Shown here: positions 39,800-53,337 of the stretch, one piece after another
Position numbering within the stretch: the first letter of the stretch is position 1
How the letters are laid out: each line of letters starts with the position of its first letter
Assembly: GCF_008831285.2 (NCBI RefSeq)
Contig: NC_045140.1
Coordinates: forward strand, 24,198,131 to 24,262,130
From: Nymphaea colorata
Lineage: Eukaryota > Streptophyta > Magnoliopsida > Nymphaeales > Nymphaeaceae
Length of the DNA: 64,000 bases
Direction of reading: 5' to 3'
Translations under genes and position numbers: made by a program
The notes under the pieces: model-generated
Database searches by the model: none
Seen by the model: only the letters and a program-made list of their open reading frames with translations
What the model was told of the DNA's origin: nothing

Positions 39800-40760
39800 G
39801 TACGTTTTCTGATTTCAAGTCAACATCGAAGTGGGCCCCACATCATCCAAAGATTCCAAGCAGCCCCCAGAGGGTGGGGCCCAGATGGTAATTAAACACT
39901 GTAGCATTCGCATGTGAAGGTTGCGTTGCTACGCCCTCCACATTGGAAATCAGAAGAAAAAGGGGAAATAATAAAGGGGAGAGGGAATCTGACAAAACGG
40001 AGGAGGGCCGTAGCAGGAGAGTCAGCCGGCCGGGCCCTCCGCCCTGCAAGGCACGGCGACCGCTCTGCCAAAAGGAACAGCAACTCCTAGAGAGCAAGCA
40101 CCCTGTCTGCTGCTGACCGATCCTTCCGAGTCACGTAATCAAAAGCAGTGCCCGGCAATCATGTTCCGCATTCCGTCCTTCTCATTTTTCTCACGCAGAA
40201 AGAGAAAATATATGTTGAACCGCCCCTTTCCGTCTTCTCCGGCCATCCCTCCCGTCTGAGGACACAACCCGTGCCTCTTTTTCTCTTTCTGTGATTCTCT
40301 GCTGCTGCCTGCTTGGTCTTCGGGAAATGGTTGAGACAGAGAGAGAGTGGGTGGGCGTGGTGGGTGGAGGTTTGGTGTCCAAGCCTCGAATGGAAGAAGG
40401 TCAAAAGAGAAACTGAGCAGATGGAGACAAGTTTTGATATTTTATTGCTTTTAACGACCGGCATTCTCGCCAGTGGTGGAAAGACAAAGATGCCCACCGC
40501 GACCGACGTCTACCCGCTTTTGCTTCCCTCGGGGGACCTGGTACCCGAGCTATTTCGCCGGCGAAAGACATCTGATTTCAGACTTTCAGTGCCCAGCAGG
40601 CTCATGGTTCGCCCTGTTAAATAGAGAAGAGAGAAAGAGGCCTAACCGTGTGGAGGCACGGCTCAGTCGGCCATGTGGGAGAACAAGAACGAACTCCGCC
40701 GGAGATTTCAGAAAGGAAACAAACCAGAACCACGACGAGCGTTAATAGAGCCTCACTTTT
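39800..40760. other. GC-richer island, 3' of the BAM1-like gene
   Basis: Clearly less AT-rich than its surroundings, with CT-rich then GA-rich stretches like a leader and several overlapping short frames on both strands, the longest about 112 codons. No product is recognised. It could be an unannotated small gene or a non-coding transcript start. Confidence 0.35.
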
Positions 40761-40956
40761 TTCTGAGAGAAAAAGCTTGCGAACAGGAAAATGGCGGCAT
40801 TAACTTACAATAGAGAAGGGGAACTCTATGCACAATTATAACCTAACAAGAAAAAAAGGACACAAATAACGACATGGAAAACAACAACAAAAAAAAAAAA
40901 ACCAACCAGCTCCATTTGCTGTGGATGAGGAAACGAGGGAAAGTGTCAAGAGTAGT

Positions 40957-43900
40957 CTAGATGCTCAGCAGATCGGGTGGAAGGGACCGAGACGGCTGGG
41001 CGTCTGCGGGTGAGGTCCCCGACGTCGACTCGGTGGCGGGCGAGGTGGGTTGGCTGCAAATGTGTTGCGTCGGATCCGATGCTCCCCTAGGGACGTCCGT
41101 CAGGATCTGAACCACTTCCCTCATCGTCGGCCTCTCCACGCTCTGTTCCTCCACGCACAGCATTGCTACGTAGAAGACGTGCATGGCCTCATGCAGCGGC
41201 ACGCTAGGCAGCCGCGGATCTAAAATCTTCAGCACCCCATCTTTCTTGGAGTCCGTCATCTTCCTCATCCACTGAACGATGTCCACCCCATCGCCGAACT
41301 CGCCTACCGGCTTCCTCCCGCTCACCAACTCCAGAAGCACCACCCCGAAGCTGTAGACGTCGGTCTTCTCGTCTACCTTCAATGTGTACGCGTACTCTGA
41401 TTAACCGGAAAAGCGAATTAGCACAAAATCTTAAAAGGAAATGGAAAAGGAACGTTGACGGAAATGGAGGGTAGCCACTGACCAGGGGCAATGTAGCCAT
41501 AGGAACCGGCAATGGCGGACATGCATTCTGAGGTGCCGGAACCTTGAAGGAACTTCGCGAGGCCGAAGTCGGCGACGTGTGCTTCGAAATTGGAGTCGAG
41601 GAGGATATTGTTGGACTTCACGTCACGGTGAATTATCAGGGGAGAGCAATCGTGGTGGAGGTAGCAGAGCCCCTTGGCAGCTTCAATGGCGATCTTGAAC
41701 CTTGTTTCCCAGCGGAGGTGGCCGCCCTTCTTGCCGTGCAGCATCTCCCCAAGGCTCCCGTTGGGCATGTACTCGTACACCAAAAGATTAGTCTCCTGGT
41801 TCGAGCAGAACCCAAGCAGCCTAACGATATGGCGATGGCGGATGCGTCCAAGCGTCTGAATCTCCGCATTGAAGCCGTGGTCGTGGGAAGAGTTCCGGCT
41901 CATCACCGGCAGTCGCTTCACGGCGACTTCGTCTCCGTTGGGCATCACCCCCTTGTACACAATCCCCGCCCCTCCCTTTCCGATTATGTTCTCCTCTTTT
42001 AGGGCGTTCAGGATGTCGTCGCAGCTGAAATCCAGCCGCTGGAACGAGGTCAGCTTCCATGACTTGGCCGCGGAGGATTTCCGGAGGGACCGTGCCTTGA
42101 TGACAGCCGCGAGGGCGAAAGCCACCGAACACGCGAGGAGGCCAACGACGAGAAGCAACTTCACTGAAGAGGAGAAGGGGCCTTTAACGTGGCGGGAAGA
42201 TCCAGACGAGTCGCCGGATTTGCAGGGGGCCAAGTAAGGGCCACAGAGGCCCGCGTTACCCACGAAGGAGCTCGAATTGAAGTAGCTGAACTGGCCGGTG
42301 CCGGGAACCAGGCCGGATAGGTTGTTGTAGGAGAAATCAATAGACGTCAGGCTTTGCATCGATGCGATGGCGTCGGGGATGCTGCCGGATAAATCGTTCC
42401 TCGACAGGTTCAGGTAGTTGAGAATACGCATTTCCGTGATCTCGACTGGAATTGGGCCGGTTAACTCGTTCTGGCTGAGGTCCACAAACGTGAGGAGTTT
42501 GCACTGGCTGATTTCTGGCGTTATCTCTCCGGAGAGCTTGTTGCTGCTGAGATCCAACTTGGATAGCTGCTGCAGTCTGCCGATGGTCGGAGGAATGCTG
42601 CCGGTGAAGGAGTTGCCGTCGAAAAGGAGCTTCTGGACACCAGAGAAGTTCCCAATGGAGGAGGGAAGAGGCCCAGAGAGGCGGTTGTTGGAGAGGGAGA
42701 GCTGTCCGAGATTCGGAGAGATGGACGACATCTCCGGCAAACCTCCGGTGAGATAATTGTCCTGGAGCTCGACCTGGACCAGATTCGGAAGACCCAGCAG
42801 CCCCTCCGGAAGCGACCCATTGAGGTAGTTGTCCCCCATCCGAATTCGGCTTAGGGACTCGCATTTCCCGAGCGAGGCCGGAATTGGGCCGAAGAGGAAA
42901 TTGCTGAGCGTGATGAGCGTCTGTAATTTTCCACCGAAGCATAGTTCCGGCGGTATGTTTCCGGTGAGTCTGTTAGATGAGAGGTCCAGAACGATAAGGT
43001 TCCCTGTCTTACCAAGTTGCGGCGGGATACTTCCAGTGAAGTTATTCTCCCATAACTGTAGCACTTGTAATTCCGGCAAATCGCCGATGAAGCTCGGAAT
43101 GGACCCGTGCAGCCTGTTCCTGAACAGATTCAGCAGCGTTAGATTCTGCAAGTCGACGAACTCCGCCGGTATCTCGCCTGACAGCATGTTATTCGATAAA
43201 TCCATGGATTTCAAGGTCTGGAGCTTTCCCAACTCCGGCGGGATAGGCCCAGTGAGACCGTTCACCTGGAGAAACAGACTGTCGAGGAGATGGAGGTTGC
43301 CGATTTCCGGCGGAATGGGGCCCGAGAGTCCACAGTTGGCCAAGTCGAGCCGAACGAGCCTCGTCAGGTTGCCCATTTCCGGCGGGACGCCGCCATTGTA
43401 GACATTGTAGTAGCCAAGATAAAGTTGCTGCAGCCTGCTCAGTTTGCCTATCTCCGGCGGAATCGGTCCGCTTAGCTCGTTGCCGGAAATCGCCAGGTAC
43501 TCGAGGAACTCCCACCCACCGTACTCCGGCGGTATCTTACCGGTGAAGAAGTTCCCTCCAAGATGCAGGTGCCGGAGATTCGGCATTGCTGCGAGTTCCA
43601 TCGGCAGCGGCCCCGTGAGGTTGTTGTTATACAGGTCCAGGACCTCAAGGCGATGAAGGCGCCTGAGCTCCGCCGGAAAGCTGCCATTGAAGACGTTGTT
43701 GGAGAGGTTGAGGACACGAAGCCCGGCGATCTCCGATATCTCCTGGGGAATATTCTGGGAGAACTTATTTGCACCGACCGTGAGGTTCGCGAGGAAGCGG
43801 AGACGGCCGATCACCGGCGGAAGAGTTCCCGAGAGGTTCATGTTGGAGATGTCGAGGGAGATGACGCGGCCGAAGAAGTCGCATCCGACGGCAGTCCATG

Positions 43901-44078
43901 TGCAGTAGCTAGAAGAAGAGTTCCAAGAGGCAAGGTAGCCTCCAGGGTCGGAAACGGCGGACTTTAGGGAGAGAAGCCAGCGGTCCTCCAAAAAACCGAC
44001 CGATTCCACGGCGACCGAAGGGCAGAAAAAGGTCAAAACCACCAAAAGAGAAATCGAAAAAACGCAAGACCTCACCAT
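40957..44078 (-). CDS. BAM1: BAM1-type CLE-peptide receptor kinase (LRR-XI), complete, two exons
   Basis: Plasma-membrane receptor kinase of the CLAVATA1/BAM clade on the minus strand. Exon 1 is 44078-41483 and exon 2 is 41396-40957. The 86-bp intron has donor CTG|GTCAGT and acceptor AATCAG|AGTACG, giving 1011 aa (Arabidopsis BAM1 is about 1003). In order: signal peptide (1-24), N-cap cysteines C59/C66, about 21 LRRs (70-595) including the clade-typical [11 protein letters not shown] segment (222-232), C-cap cysteines C612/C619, membrane span (about 638-660) and kinase (about 690-970). The kinase has GKGGAG (700-705), K721, HRD 817-819 and DFG 837-839. The protein ends Pro-Asp-Leu-Leu-Ser-Ile, close to the BAM1/2 end. 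BAM receptors bind CLE peptides in shoot, root and anther development; that role comes from family knowledge. Catalytic residues are intact and the reading frame is unbroken. Confidence 0.95.
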
Positions 44079-44190
44079 AATCGTTTGTTTCCTTGGTGAA
44101 ACTCAGGGATGAGGCAGAGCAGAGAGAGGAAGAAGGCAGAGAGTTAGGAGTGAGAGTGGGAGGGCGAGAGAGAAAAAAGGGTTTGGTTGT
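44079..44190 (-). promoter_or_regulatory. Pyrimidine-rich leader of the BAM1-like gene
   Basis: Read on the minus strand, the roughly 110 bases before the start codon are strongly CT-rich and contain no upstream ATG, as expected of a plant 5' UTR. No convincing TATA box was found upstream, so the transcription start is not placed. Confidence 0.4.
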
Positions 44191-44199
44191 TGAAGTGAG

Positions 44200-45478
44200 T
44201 AAGTAAGCACGCTTTGGGCGTTTCGATTTCTCAATTGACAGTTTCTCGCGAATACTTCCGACCTACTGTATCTATTGACAGATCGGTGCTTTAGACATTT
44301 TGAAATTGCCGCTTCAAGTTGAAAAAAGAGAAGAGGAACTGGATGGAATCAAAGTGGTATCGAATTATCAACAGTACGCTGCGAATGCTATAGTAACAAA
44401 AACGCGTGAAGATGGAAGCAATGCTAATAATGTCAAGCATGATTTTAAATGAATGGATTTATTAGGCATCGGTTCCGTCTGCGTTTATCAATCATCTACC
44501 CAACTCTCATTAAGATAATAGTGTTCGAGTGAAGCTTGTTGGGGCTTCTTTTTCTTTTTTTTTTTATATTCCGCTGCTGTGCGAAACACCCCCCCCCCTT
44601 TTAATTATAAAACGTTAGGTACGGGATTGTAATTTTAAGGTTATTTTTCATTTATGCCCAATTATCGCACTATCTTATAGATATTTCGGTACCACTGCTC
44701 GTCATTTCTTGTAATTAATTATTGAAGAGACTGAGCGTTACTTTCAGTTTCAGATGCATGCTGCCTTTTTAAGGCAAACGTTGGTCTTCTTTCTAAGAGG
44801 GAAAATTGCATGCGCTGCGTAGCGTAATCACCCTCTCAAGTGTTACAGATTTTTCAAAAGGGTTTCTTGGTTGGATTTAAAAAGAAAAAAGAAAAATTTA
44901 CGCACACGCATAAGAACTCACCGAGGCTAACTAAAGAGTAGCAATGAGGCAAGGGAGTTGAGAGTGGTCCATTTTCTTTACTTGTTTTTTAAGTCTGAGT
45001 CCCTTTTATTATAACCTTCAACCAGTGCATCGCCGGGCCACATCTCATAATTGCGGTCCAATATTATGACTTGGTTAAAATAAAAAATATATTTTTAAAT
45101 GTAAAATAACATATACATGTATTAATAAAATTAAAATTTTATAATATATATCAAGCCGAATCAGACCTCGTCTGCCAACCCGAGCTGGCTCGATACACTT
45201 TTTTTTTTTTTTTTTTTTCTTGTCCAAGCTCGGCCCGAGTACTCTGAGCCTTAAAGACACAACACCGTACCAATGCGATCCATACTCATTTCATTGAACC
45301 ATTTTTAGTCAGTGGCCCCACTCGCATTGTTGATGATAGTAACTTTTTGGCATTTACTTTAGGATGTCATTCAAAACTTTTCCACCATCGTTGTTTCACA
45401 ATCGCCCGTAATACAAAATCTACCAACATTAACGTTTTATATAGACAAAAGAATCGTAAACTCACAGCACCATAACAT

Positions 45479-45523
<45 letters not shown>

Positions 45524-46950
45524 GTAGTCCTGGCAAAGCGATTTCATGTTCGAAAAGTTTAGAAAATATAACAACTATTTTGTAAATGAATAATAAGTTT
45601 CTAGATGTCAGAAAGGTTGGATTTCAAAGTTGCAACGAAATAAGTCTTTATCTGCCGAAAAAATCAAGTTGTTCGTTCATTTTGGATTTCACAGTTATGA
45701 GAGTCAGGGGTTGTCGGGATACATTGGGGGCAGTCGGTGCTTTTTTACCAGAACACACAGTTCCGGATCCCTCTTTCAAATATTCAAACTGCCGCATTGG
45801 TCACAGAGATGTCCTGTTTGTCCCCTTTTGATCCACCCCCCTTTGATCCGTTCCTCTCACCCTCGTCCTCTCTCCCTGTATGTGTCTCTTCTCTCATAAG
45901 TTCCAAGTCCATTCAACACCCTCCTCACATATTCTCAATTTTCTAGTATGGCCGCAAGAATTTGTAATATAGTTGAACTGGCCAATTTTTTTTTTTTTTT
46001 CATCTTTCACTTTCAATCCAAGATCAAGGACAGAGATAGGAGTTTTATGTGAGGAGGGCCAAATTAAAGTTTCAAAATTGGAATATTATTTTTTTGTTTT
46101 TTTGTATAGGTTAAGTGACATTTTTAAAAATTTTATATGTACACTTTAACAAAAGAATTTGAAGAGTAGCCAAGGCTGCTGCTTTAAGATAGGGGCCCTC
46201 TAGCTTTATCAATCATTTCCAAAGGGGTGTTTGAATGACTAACCCAAAGTTGGTGAAAAACTTGGTTTTGTGAAAACAATATTTCTTAATGAGTTTTTTA
46301 AAACCTTGTTTTTTAAAGACTTTTCAAAATTTCGATGATCTATGTGTGTTGCGAGATATCGTCAAACACCATATATACTTTCCTTTATCAAATTTACGTC
46401 GTGCTTCATAGTTGTTAATAGAGCTTCAAGTTCATGTTTGGTTTGTTATATTGATAGAACAGTTCATAGGAATATTGAGAATGATTCAACACCTCACGCA
46501 TTCGTGTATGTACGAGAGGCTAGATGATAAGAAAAATCCAATTCATCTATTTTATCTAAAAACATTGGTTAGTTAAATGATTGAGTGATTTTTGATAGTT
46601 AGAAACATCATTTGTTCACTACATACATATATATTGAGTAAACGGTAACTCTAACTATCCAAAGTCACGCAGAGTAGACATTCATTTAAAAAAGATTAAT
46701 AGTTGAGATAAAATTTTAAAAAAAAGCGAACTAAAACAAAATTACAAAAATACCCACAATGGATATTTGTCTCTCTGTTTTTCTCTCGATTAAAAACAGC
46801 CACCGCATTGGCATTTTGGTTAAAAAATGCACATAAACATGCCTAACAAATGGCCTTATTGTGCCACAATAAGTAACCAGCAATGTAATTGAAGTGACCG
46901 ACAATTCAAAATATAAGGAGTGGGGGAGTCTGGGATGGCAATTCGGAAGC
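44200..46950. other. Intergenic, no gene seen
   Basis: The putative BAM1-like promoter is followed by AT-rich DNA with an 11-base C run near 44588, a T20 tract at 45199 and the (TA)n at 45485. Open frames here are short and unconvincing. Confidence 0.5.
45485..45517. repeat. (TA)n microsatellite
   Basis: About 16 TA units. Similar shorter tracts occur near 22610, 33048, 35454, 36991 and 37100. Confidence 0.9.
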
Positions 46951-46957
46951 AAGGAGA

Positions 46958-47198
46958 TGGGCCTGCCAAGCTGGAGCTGACGATAGACATCCTTAGCATG
47001 GGTCCGGATCATGGCGTGCGCTGAAAGGCCACGGTAGCCCGACGCTCGCGCCCTTTTTCTTTTTGGGTTTGGCGGCACTTTCTTGTGACCGTCATATAAA
47101 TGAGAAGCTACGTGTCCTTTTCAGTTTTGACCTGCAAATCAAGCTGCCGTTACCGGTTTCCACGGCGAGGGAGAGAGAGAGGACGTCCATTAGGGTTT
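46958..47198 (+). promoter_or_regulatory. Candidate promoter: site II motif, TATA box and telo-box
   Basis: A TGGGCC site II motif (46958-46963), a TATAAAT box (47095-47101) and an exact telo-box TTAGGGTTT (47190-47198) occur in the order and spacing seen in plant housekeeping promoters, followed by a GA-rich leader. Site II plus telo-box is a known signature of ribosomal, mitochondrial and cell-growth genes. It marks the left edge of a T-rich 11-kb stretch and points to a + strand gene. Confidence 0.4.
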
Positions 47199-50100
47199 GT
47201 GTCTTCGGTGGAAGATTACAGGGCCAAGTTGATCCGGCTGGCTAATGCAGTTCTTTCCACGAGTCAGAGAAGTTATTCCCTTTCCTCTTTTCTACTGTTT
47301 CGTCTTAAATTGTGTGCAAATTGTATTTGCTTATATAAGGAACCCGGATTTTTAGATTATTGCTTTCGCGATTATGGGTTTATGCGGTCGAAATCCTTTG
47401 GTTGCGGAGAGTGGAGTTTGGGCGCTTGTGGTAGGTGATTCCTGAATTTGACGATGCGCTGTTTTTCTATAAAGGAAACAGTGCAATCAAGGGAAGAAAG
47501 GACCAACAGAGCTGAATGGAGTTGTTTTGTGCCAAGTGTTGACAAAGACGGTTTGCTCATCAGTTGCTTACGTCCTTTACTGGTAAAATAAAGCGTGGCT
47601 CCACAATGATGCCTTGGTGTGCATTGTCAGCTGCGAAATTATAGAGCATTTGTACCCTGGTTGAATTGGTGAACGAGTACACCTGTGATATAAGTATTTT
47701 TGGTACTAGAGCGTGCTTGGCAACTTCTTGTTCAATATACCGTTCATGTTTGCGAACATTTTCCTTTACACTTCCCTTTACGTGTGTCTAGAGTTGCCTA
47801 CCATTGGTTGATAGGTTTAGGATATGCCGCTCGCCAACGAATGAATCTATATTACTTGCCACAGGCCTTGACACAATTTTTTTTTTTTTCTCAAAGGAAC
47901 TGCCATTTAAATTTTCCAAGTCCGATCTGGGTCATTGTAGTTTCCTTCCAAATATCAGTTGCATAATTCTAAGCATCTGTTTTTATGAAGATCTTTTACT
48001 AACTCCAATAATGAGCTTTCTTTTGGTAGTGGCTGTCTAGAAGACCGACCATTTGGAGGATGAAGACTGCACATTGCAAAGGAAAATTTTTATCTTCATC
48101 CTTTGGACGTGATGCTGCAGGCATAGGTTTTCTCTCATTATGGTATTCCATCTGTACATTTTTTATCATATGGCATCAACAGTTGCCGTTTGATCACTTG
48201 ACGCCTTTAAACCATGTTAGGATCCTGGTTCTAGCATCAAACTAGTTTAAGAACTTGTTTTGATGTGAAAACCAGGTCACTGACGTAGTTTTATCTAATC
48301 TTAAGAACTAGCAAGCTGAGTCTTTGGCTGAATCTTATGCAACATCACATGTAGAGGACCTTCTCCAATTCCTTCAGAAGGTGGATTTATATGCTGTGTC
48401 ATCAAATAACTTACCTTTAGAGTCTACCCTATGGAAAATATAACTGCCTCAATTTTCAGATGCTTAAGATGAAGGCCGACCTTTTTCAATAAGTTAGCTC
48501 ATCAATTAACACCTTTCGCCTCTTTTTTTTTTTTTTTTCTTTAAATGATGAACTGTCACTTTCACAGCTGCTTATGCTTGTAGCTATTGTTAAGAGTAAA
48601 TGAGTAGCTCTAGAGGGCAACTTTGACACAAGTGCTCATATGAGCTGTTTGTCCAAAGGGTGGGTATCTGAGCCTGCCTTCCAATCAGGTTAATCTGTCC
48701 ATTTTACTAGTACTAGATATGTGCAAGTGAACAGAAGAAAAAGTCCAGCTCCATTTTTTTCCTAATGGGAGTTATAGGCATGGGCTTACGTGGTTTTACT
48801 TTTTAGTGAACTAGCAGCATATCTGTCATGTACTGCTGTCTCATCTTGATAAAGGAATTATTTTTCAGGATGGTTAAACATCGCTTTTGATTGGATGCTT
48901 GATTGTGGTAGTTTGTGAGTTTTTGTACATAAAATTGATTACAATATGGATGAATGGATAGACTGGAGGGGTTGTAAGTTGAAAGGTAGCAAAAACTAAA
49001 TGCTTGAGAGAGTTCTTTCTCCTTCTACTACATTCTATTTTTTAACAACTTTGACATGCTTGAGGGAGTCCTTTCTCCTAATATGGAAGACGACATTTAG
49101 AAAAAAAAAAGTGAATAGAAATGGCATTGGGTGTACAAGATTTTCTTTCATTGTTGGAGCTTCCCCATTTCATTAAGGCATTGCTGAAAATCAGGGTTTG
49201 GTGTGAGTGCAGCCGCTTTCTCCTCTGCCATTGCTGCCGACGATGAGAACAGGCATCAGGGCAAGAGAGAGCCGGACCAATTCCTCTCTTTTTTGAGTCT
49301 CAAAAAAAAAAAAAAAAAATCTCTCAAGCGTTGTGTCGCTTGAGTCCTAAGCGTCTCCATCCCCTCATAAAAAATGGACACACTTGTACATAAGAGAGAC
49401 TGTAAATGACCATTATAAGCATGAATGCAAACATCACAATCATATCATTAGAGGCCCCTTAAGGTTGACTTAAACCACTAATTCCGACGTTTTTCCACCT
49501 GGCCTAAAATATGTATTTTGCTGGCCATACATACCATGTAAATTACTTTGTGAACAAATTGGTCTTTTAAGTTGTTGTTTTGCTAAATTCTCTGTTTCAA
49601 ATGACTGAAAAACTTGATGTGAAATGCACAACAACAATTTAGAGAATCATACATGATACTGAATTGTGATCACATAAAATTCAATGTATCCAATTAATAG
49701 AAACTCACAAATGTTCCCCAAAAAAATATGGCACCAAAAGATTAATAAGAGGATCTAAAACAATCTCTCATGATCCAAATAAGATCTTGCATGAACTTCT
49801 TATAAAATTCACCCTCACCAGATCAAAATGAAGTATACACTGCATGGCCTGTGCAGAAGTCTAGTATAGTATACTCCCTACCACTAAGAAAGCATATTCT
49901 TTTTTGCTTTTATGAGTATTGAAGTGGGAGACACATTCTTCCTTTCATGCTTATGGAGAATTTTATAGACATACACTCACAATGTGCTATCAACTATAGT
50001 TTGACAAACTGCTCATGTCCGAAACAAGTTATTCAAATAACACTTAATCCTACAGATTGTCCAAGGAGAAAATGTCTTGTATCTTAACTACATTATGTTG

Positions 50101-53100
50101 CCTATGCAATGTGCTAACTGCTAAGTTACATTATGACTCCCACTTTTCATGGGTATTATAACAGAATTTATGCTTTAATTTATAATGAAGTTAATGTATC
50201 TTTTGACAAGGCAAACTCCAAAACCTCATAGACAATCTTTTCCAATAAAATTTAAGCCATTAATCAAGAGAACATCCTTCATATGAGACTTTGTTGAAAA
50301 GGTAAATTTTCAAGGCCTTTTATATTTACTATTTCCAAGGCAAGTACAAGGGGTCATTAGGGCACCACTTTGGTGATAAACTCTAACCCACAAAGGTTCT
50401 CTGCCTTATCTATAACTGGTAAAACCAGGAGATCTATACAAAACCATGGCAAATGGACATGGCACCTTTGGGTGCTACATGCCAGATACTGAGTGTATGT
50501 CTCCTATTTTACCCTAGTTAAACTTTGAATATGATAGAGTATCTTTGGGTAGCACACATTGTTTCGATAAGTTTAAGCCAATCCAATATTGAACTACACA
50601 TATAGCGATGTAGAACACAAGATTAGCTATGCACTTGGCCACTTTCGTGGTCACAAATGCAGATTTATCTACTCTTTTACCACTCTTAATGTTAATATTG
50701 TCCTTATGTATACTTGATAATCAAACAATCAAAATACATGCATTATCATGCCATGTTTACAATGCAATATTCACTATCCCATGATAATGAATCAATAATT
50801 ATATGAAATAATGCATATATACAGGTATACAACCTTGAAACCGATCAACCCTTATAGTAGTCAAAAGAAATGACTTACACACGGCATACTTAAGTTAGTT
50901 CATAAGGCTTTGAAATTTGAACTGATTTGTTGTCAATTGTGATGATACTACATGGATTTAAGGCTCGTTCATAAAGTTTTCTATTGGTTTATTAATATCT
51001 TTGCCGGTTTTGAACCATTTTGGGCCATATGGAATTATAAGCTAGTTTAGGCAGTATTGAATTTGTTCATCAACACAAGAACTGATTTCATACAATGTTG
51101 TGTTGGTTCAAAAGCTACCAAACTAATTTAAAGTTTTTATAACCAATTCATGAAACTTCAAGATTCGCTTCATACCATTTTTTTAATCCATTTTATATTT
51201 AGAAAACTTGTTTCTGTTGTTTTCTAATGGTTAGTTGTAGAGAATTAGAATTGGTTATTGATTGATTGCAAACAAAATTTGTTGCATCTACATTGTTTAT
51301 ACATGGTTTTATATGCTTACAACTGTTTTTTGCATGAAAAGGTATGATCATGCATGTAAGGTGGCTATTTTGATTTTGAAATAACTTTTCTCACCCTTCT
51401 TTCAAACAGATTATGGCCAATGACTCGAGAGCTATGTCACATGGGTGCACTAGGGATCTGGACACGTGTGGGTGTGGAATAAGACTTTAAGCAAACAAAC
51501 ACATGTTTATTGTTTATATTCATAAACTGTAGATTACGATAAAAAATACCAAAATATGGCAAAAGAAATACAAAATATGAGTCTGCTGTGTCCATTCCAT
51601 GTCCCATACCTGCAACCATGTCCAACCAGGTCGACATTGGTGTGGTGCCCTTTGTGTGACATAGCTCAAGAGCTTGATCCTTGACATTTTTGACATGGGA
51701 AAGACAAGGATTCTGTCATTCTTCAAGTTGATATGCTATCTTGTTGAACCACGACCTTTTTTGGAGAAATATGGTTCTACATCTTAATACTTGTGGCAGT
51801 CCCGGTGTCACAACGCAAGACAAATTTACATACGCTTCTGAAGTGCTTTGGTTGGTTTTCCAGCCCCTGTGATAAAATTCCTGTAATCAGTCTGTCTCTT
51901 CGAATCATCATTCTGCAATATGTACTTGTAGAATAAACAAAATCTTAGTTGTGAATAGATTCATCTGTAGAACTAAATCCCAGTCGTAGTCCAAAAATTT
52001 TAATCAGACTAGTTCGTACTGAAATATAAAATTCAAGTTTTAAAGGAATAGAAAAAGGATTGGGATGTGTTAAGGTTGTCGGTTTTGCTTCATTCTGCAT
52101 TGTTCTTCTTGGGCTGCCAAAATATCTGCCTCCAACGTTCTGCAGACTGTGGAGAACAACCTGCAAAGTTATTTTAGTTTTTAGTTGTATGCTTTGTCTA
52201 CTCGAGATTTTTTTTTTGTGTGGATATGAGTGGATGCCCTTGATTTGTACATGAAATGGGTATCAGCTCCACTGGTTGCACCATAGTGCCTACTGAATGC
52301 CAGTGTTATGATACAGGGACCATGCCTTTGAATTTCTCCGGAAACTACACCAATTCTAATTTTTCCCCCATTAGATCAGTTTTTTTGGCTATGTTCTCGT
52401 TCTGTTTCAACCATTTGGTTCATCAAAGAATGTCTAGACTCTAGGCCGTACTTTGTGTTTGTTCAAAAGTTAAGATATTTTCTAATTCATTGTTGAATTG
52501 TTGACTCTGTTATTGTCAATGTCAATCTTGAACACACTGTCATTCTCGTAAATCTTTCATCTAGACATTGCTTATGGTAAATATTTCTGTCCTAAAACAT
52601 CTTTGCTATACAGTTGGTTCTCTATAGCTATTTGCGAGTGGTTGGAAATGTTAATTGTGCTTATCATAAGCTACTTCCTTCTTTCTTGCAATGAAAAACA
52701 GATGTATCATGTAATGGAAACTTCTTTGCTGTCTAATCATTTAACCATCTGTCCTTGAGATAATACATTCCTTAATGTGTTGTATTATCCTTCTTCTCTT
52801 TGGTGATCCTTATTGGCTCTGTCTTTGGTCTCTACTGGCTTTCTTTTCATGTGTTCTTTCTTTCTTCTATGGGCTAGCTTGAAGGGTCTTTCCTTGAGGA
52901 GGTGTCTGATTTATGAGATATAAACTGTAACAGGCAGTTCTGTTCATGGACTTTCTGACTTGGGATTGTTTATTAAAGATTGGGCATGATACTCATGCGT
53001 CTGTTGTTTGACTTGCAGTACAAGTGCAGTTTTATCCGTGCATCTCATGTTTAATTCAGTCAATGCAGACAACATGGAAAAGATGTATGTATATCACATT

Positions 53101-53306
53101 CTAACACGCACAGTAAAATTTATATTACATATCATCATTTCCAGTTTTGCTTAGATTTCCCTCAATATGGAGATCCATCTTCCATATTTTGTAAGTATTA
53201 AGTTAATTTATAATGGCTATTTGGTTACAGAATATATTACAAATTTCGTTGATGAAACTAACATCAATCCACCTTCGTGAAAGAGAGGTCTCAAGCTTTC
53301 CTCTTG

Positions 53307-53337
<31 letters not shown>

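Larger units (their letters stand above)
22500..39800. other. Large intergenic, transposon-rich region
   Basis: Apart from the elements listed, it holds AT-rich spacers, hAT-like end fragments near 25.9, 26.6 and 30.7 kb, and scattered short frames. A 98-codon frame without an ATG start runs 39067-39363 (+), and a 110-codon frame runs 28400-28732 (-). Neither matches a family I know. No complete transposase, integrase or reverse transcriptase was seen. Confidence 0.5.

Noticed and set aside
41544-43967. Long + strand frames opposite the BAM1-like gene (up to 190 codons)
   Set aside because: Same cause: regular LRR codons on the other strand leave antisense frames open.
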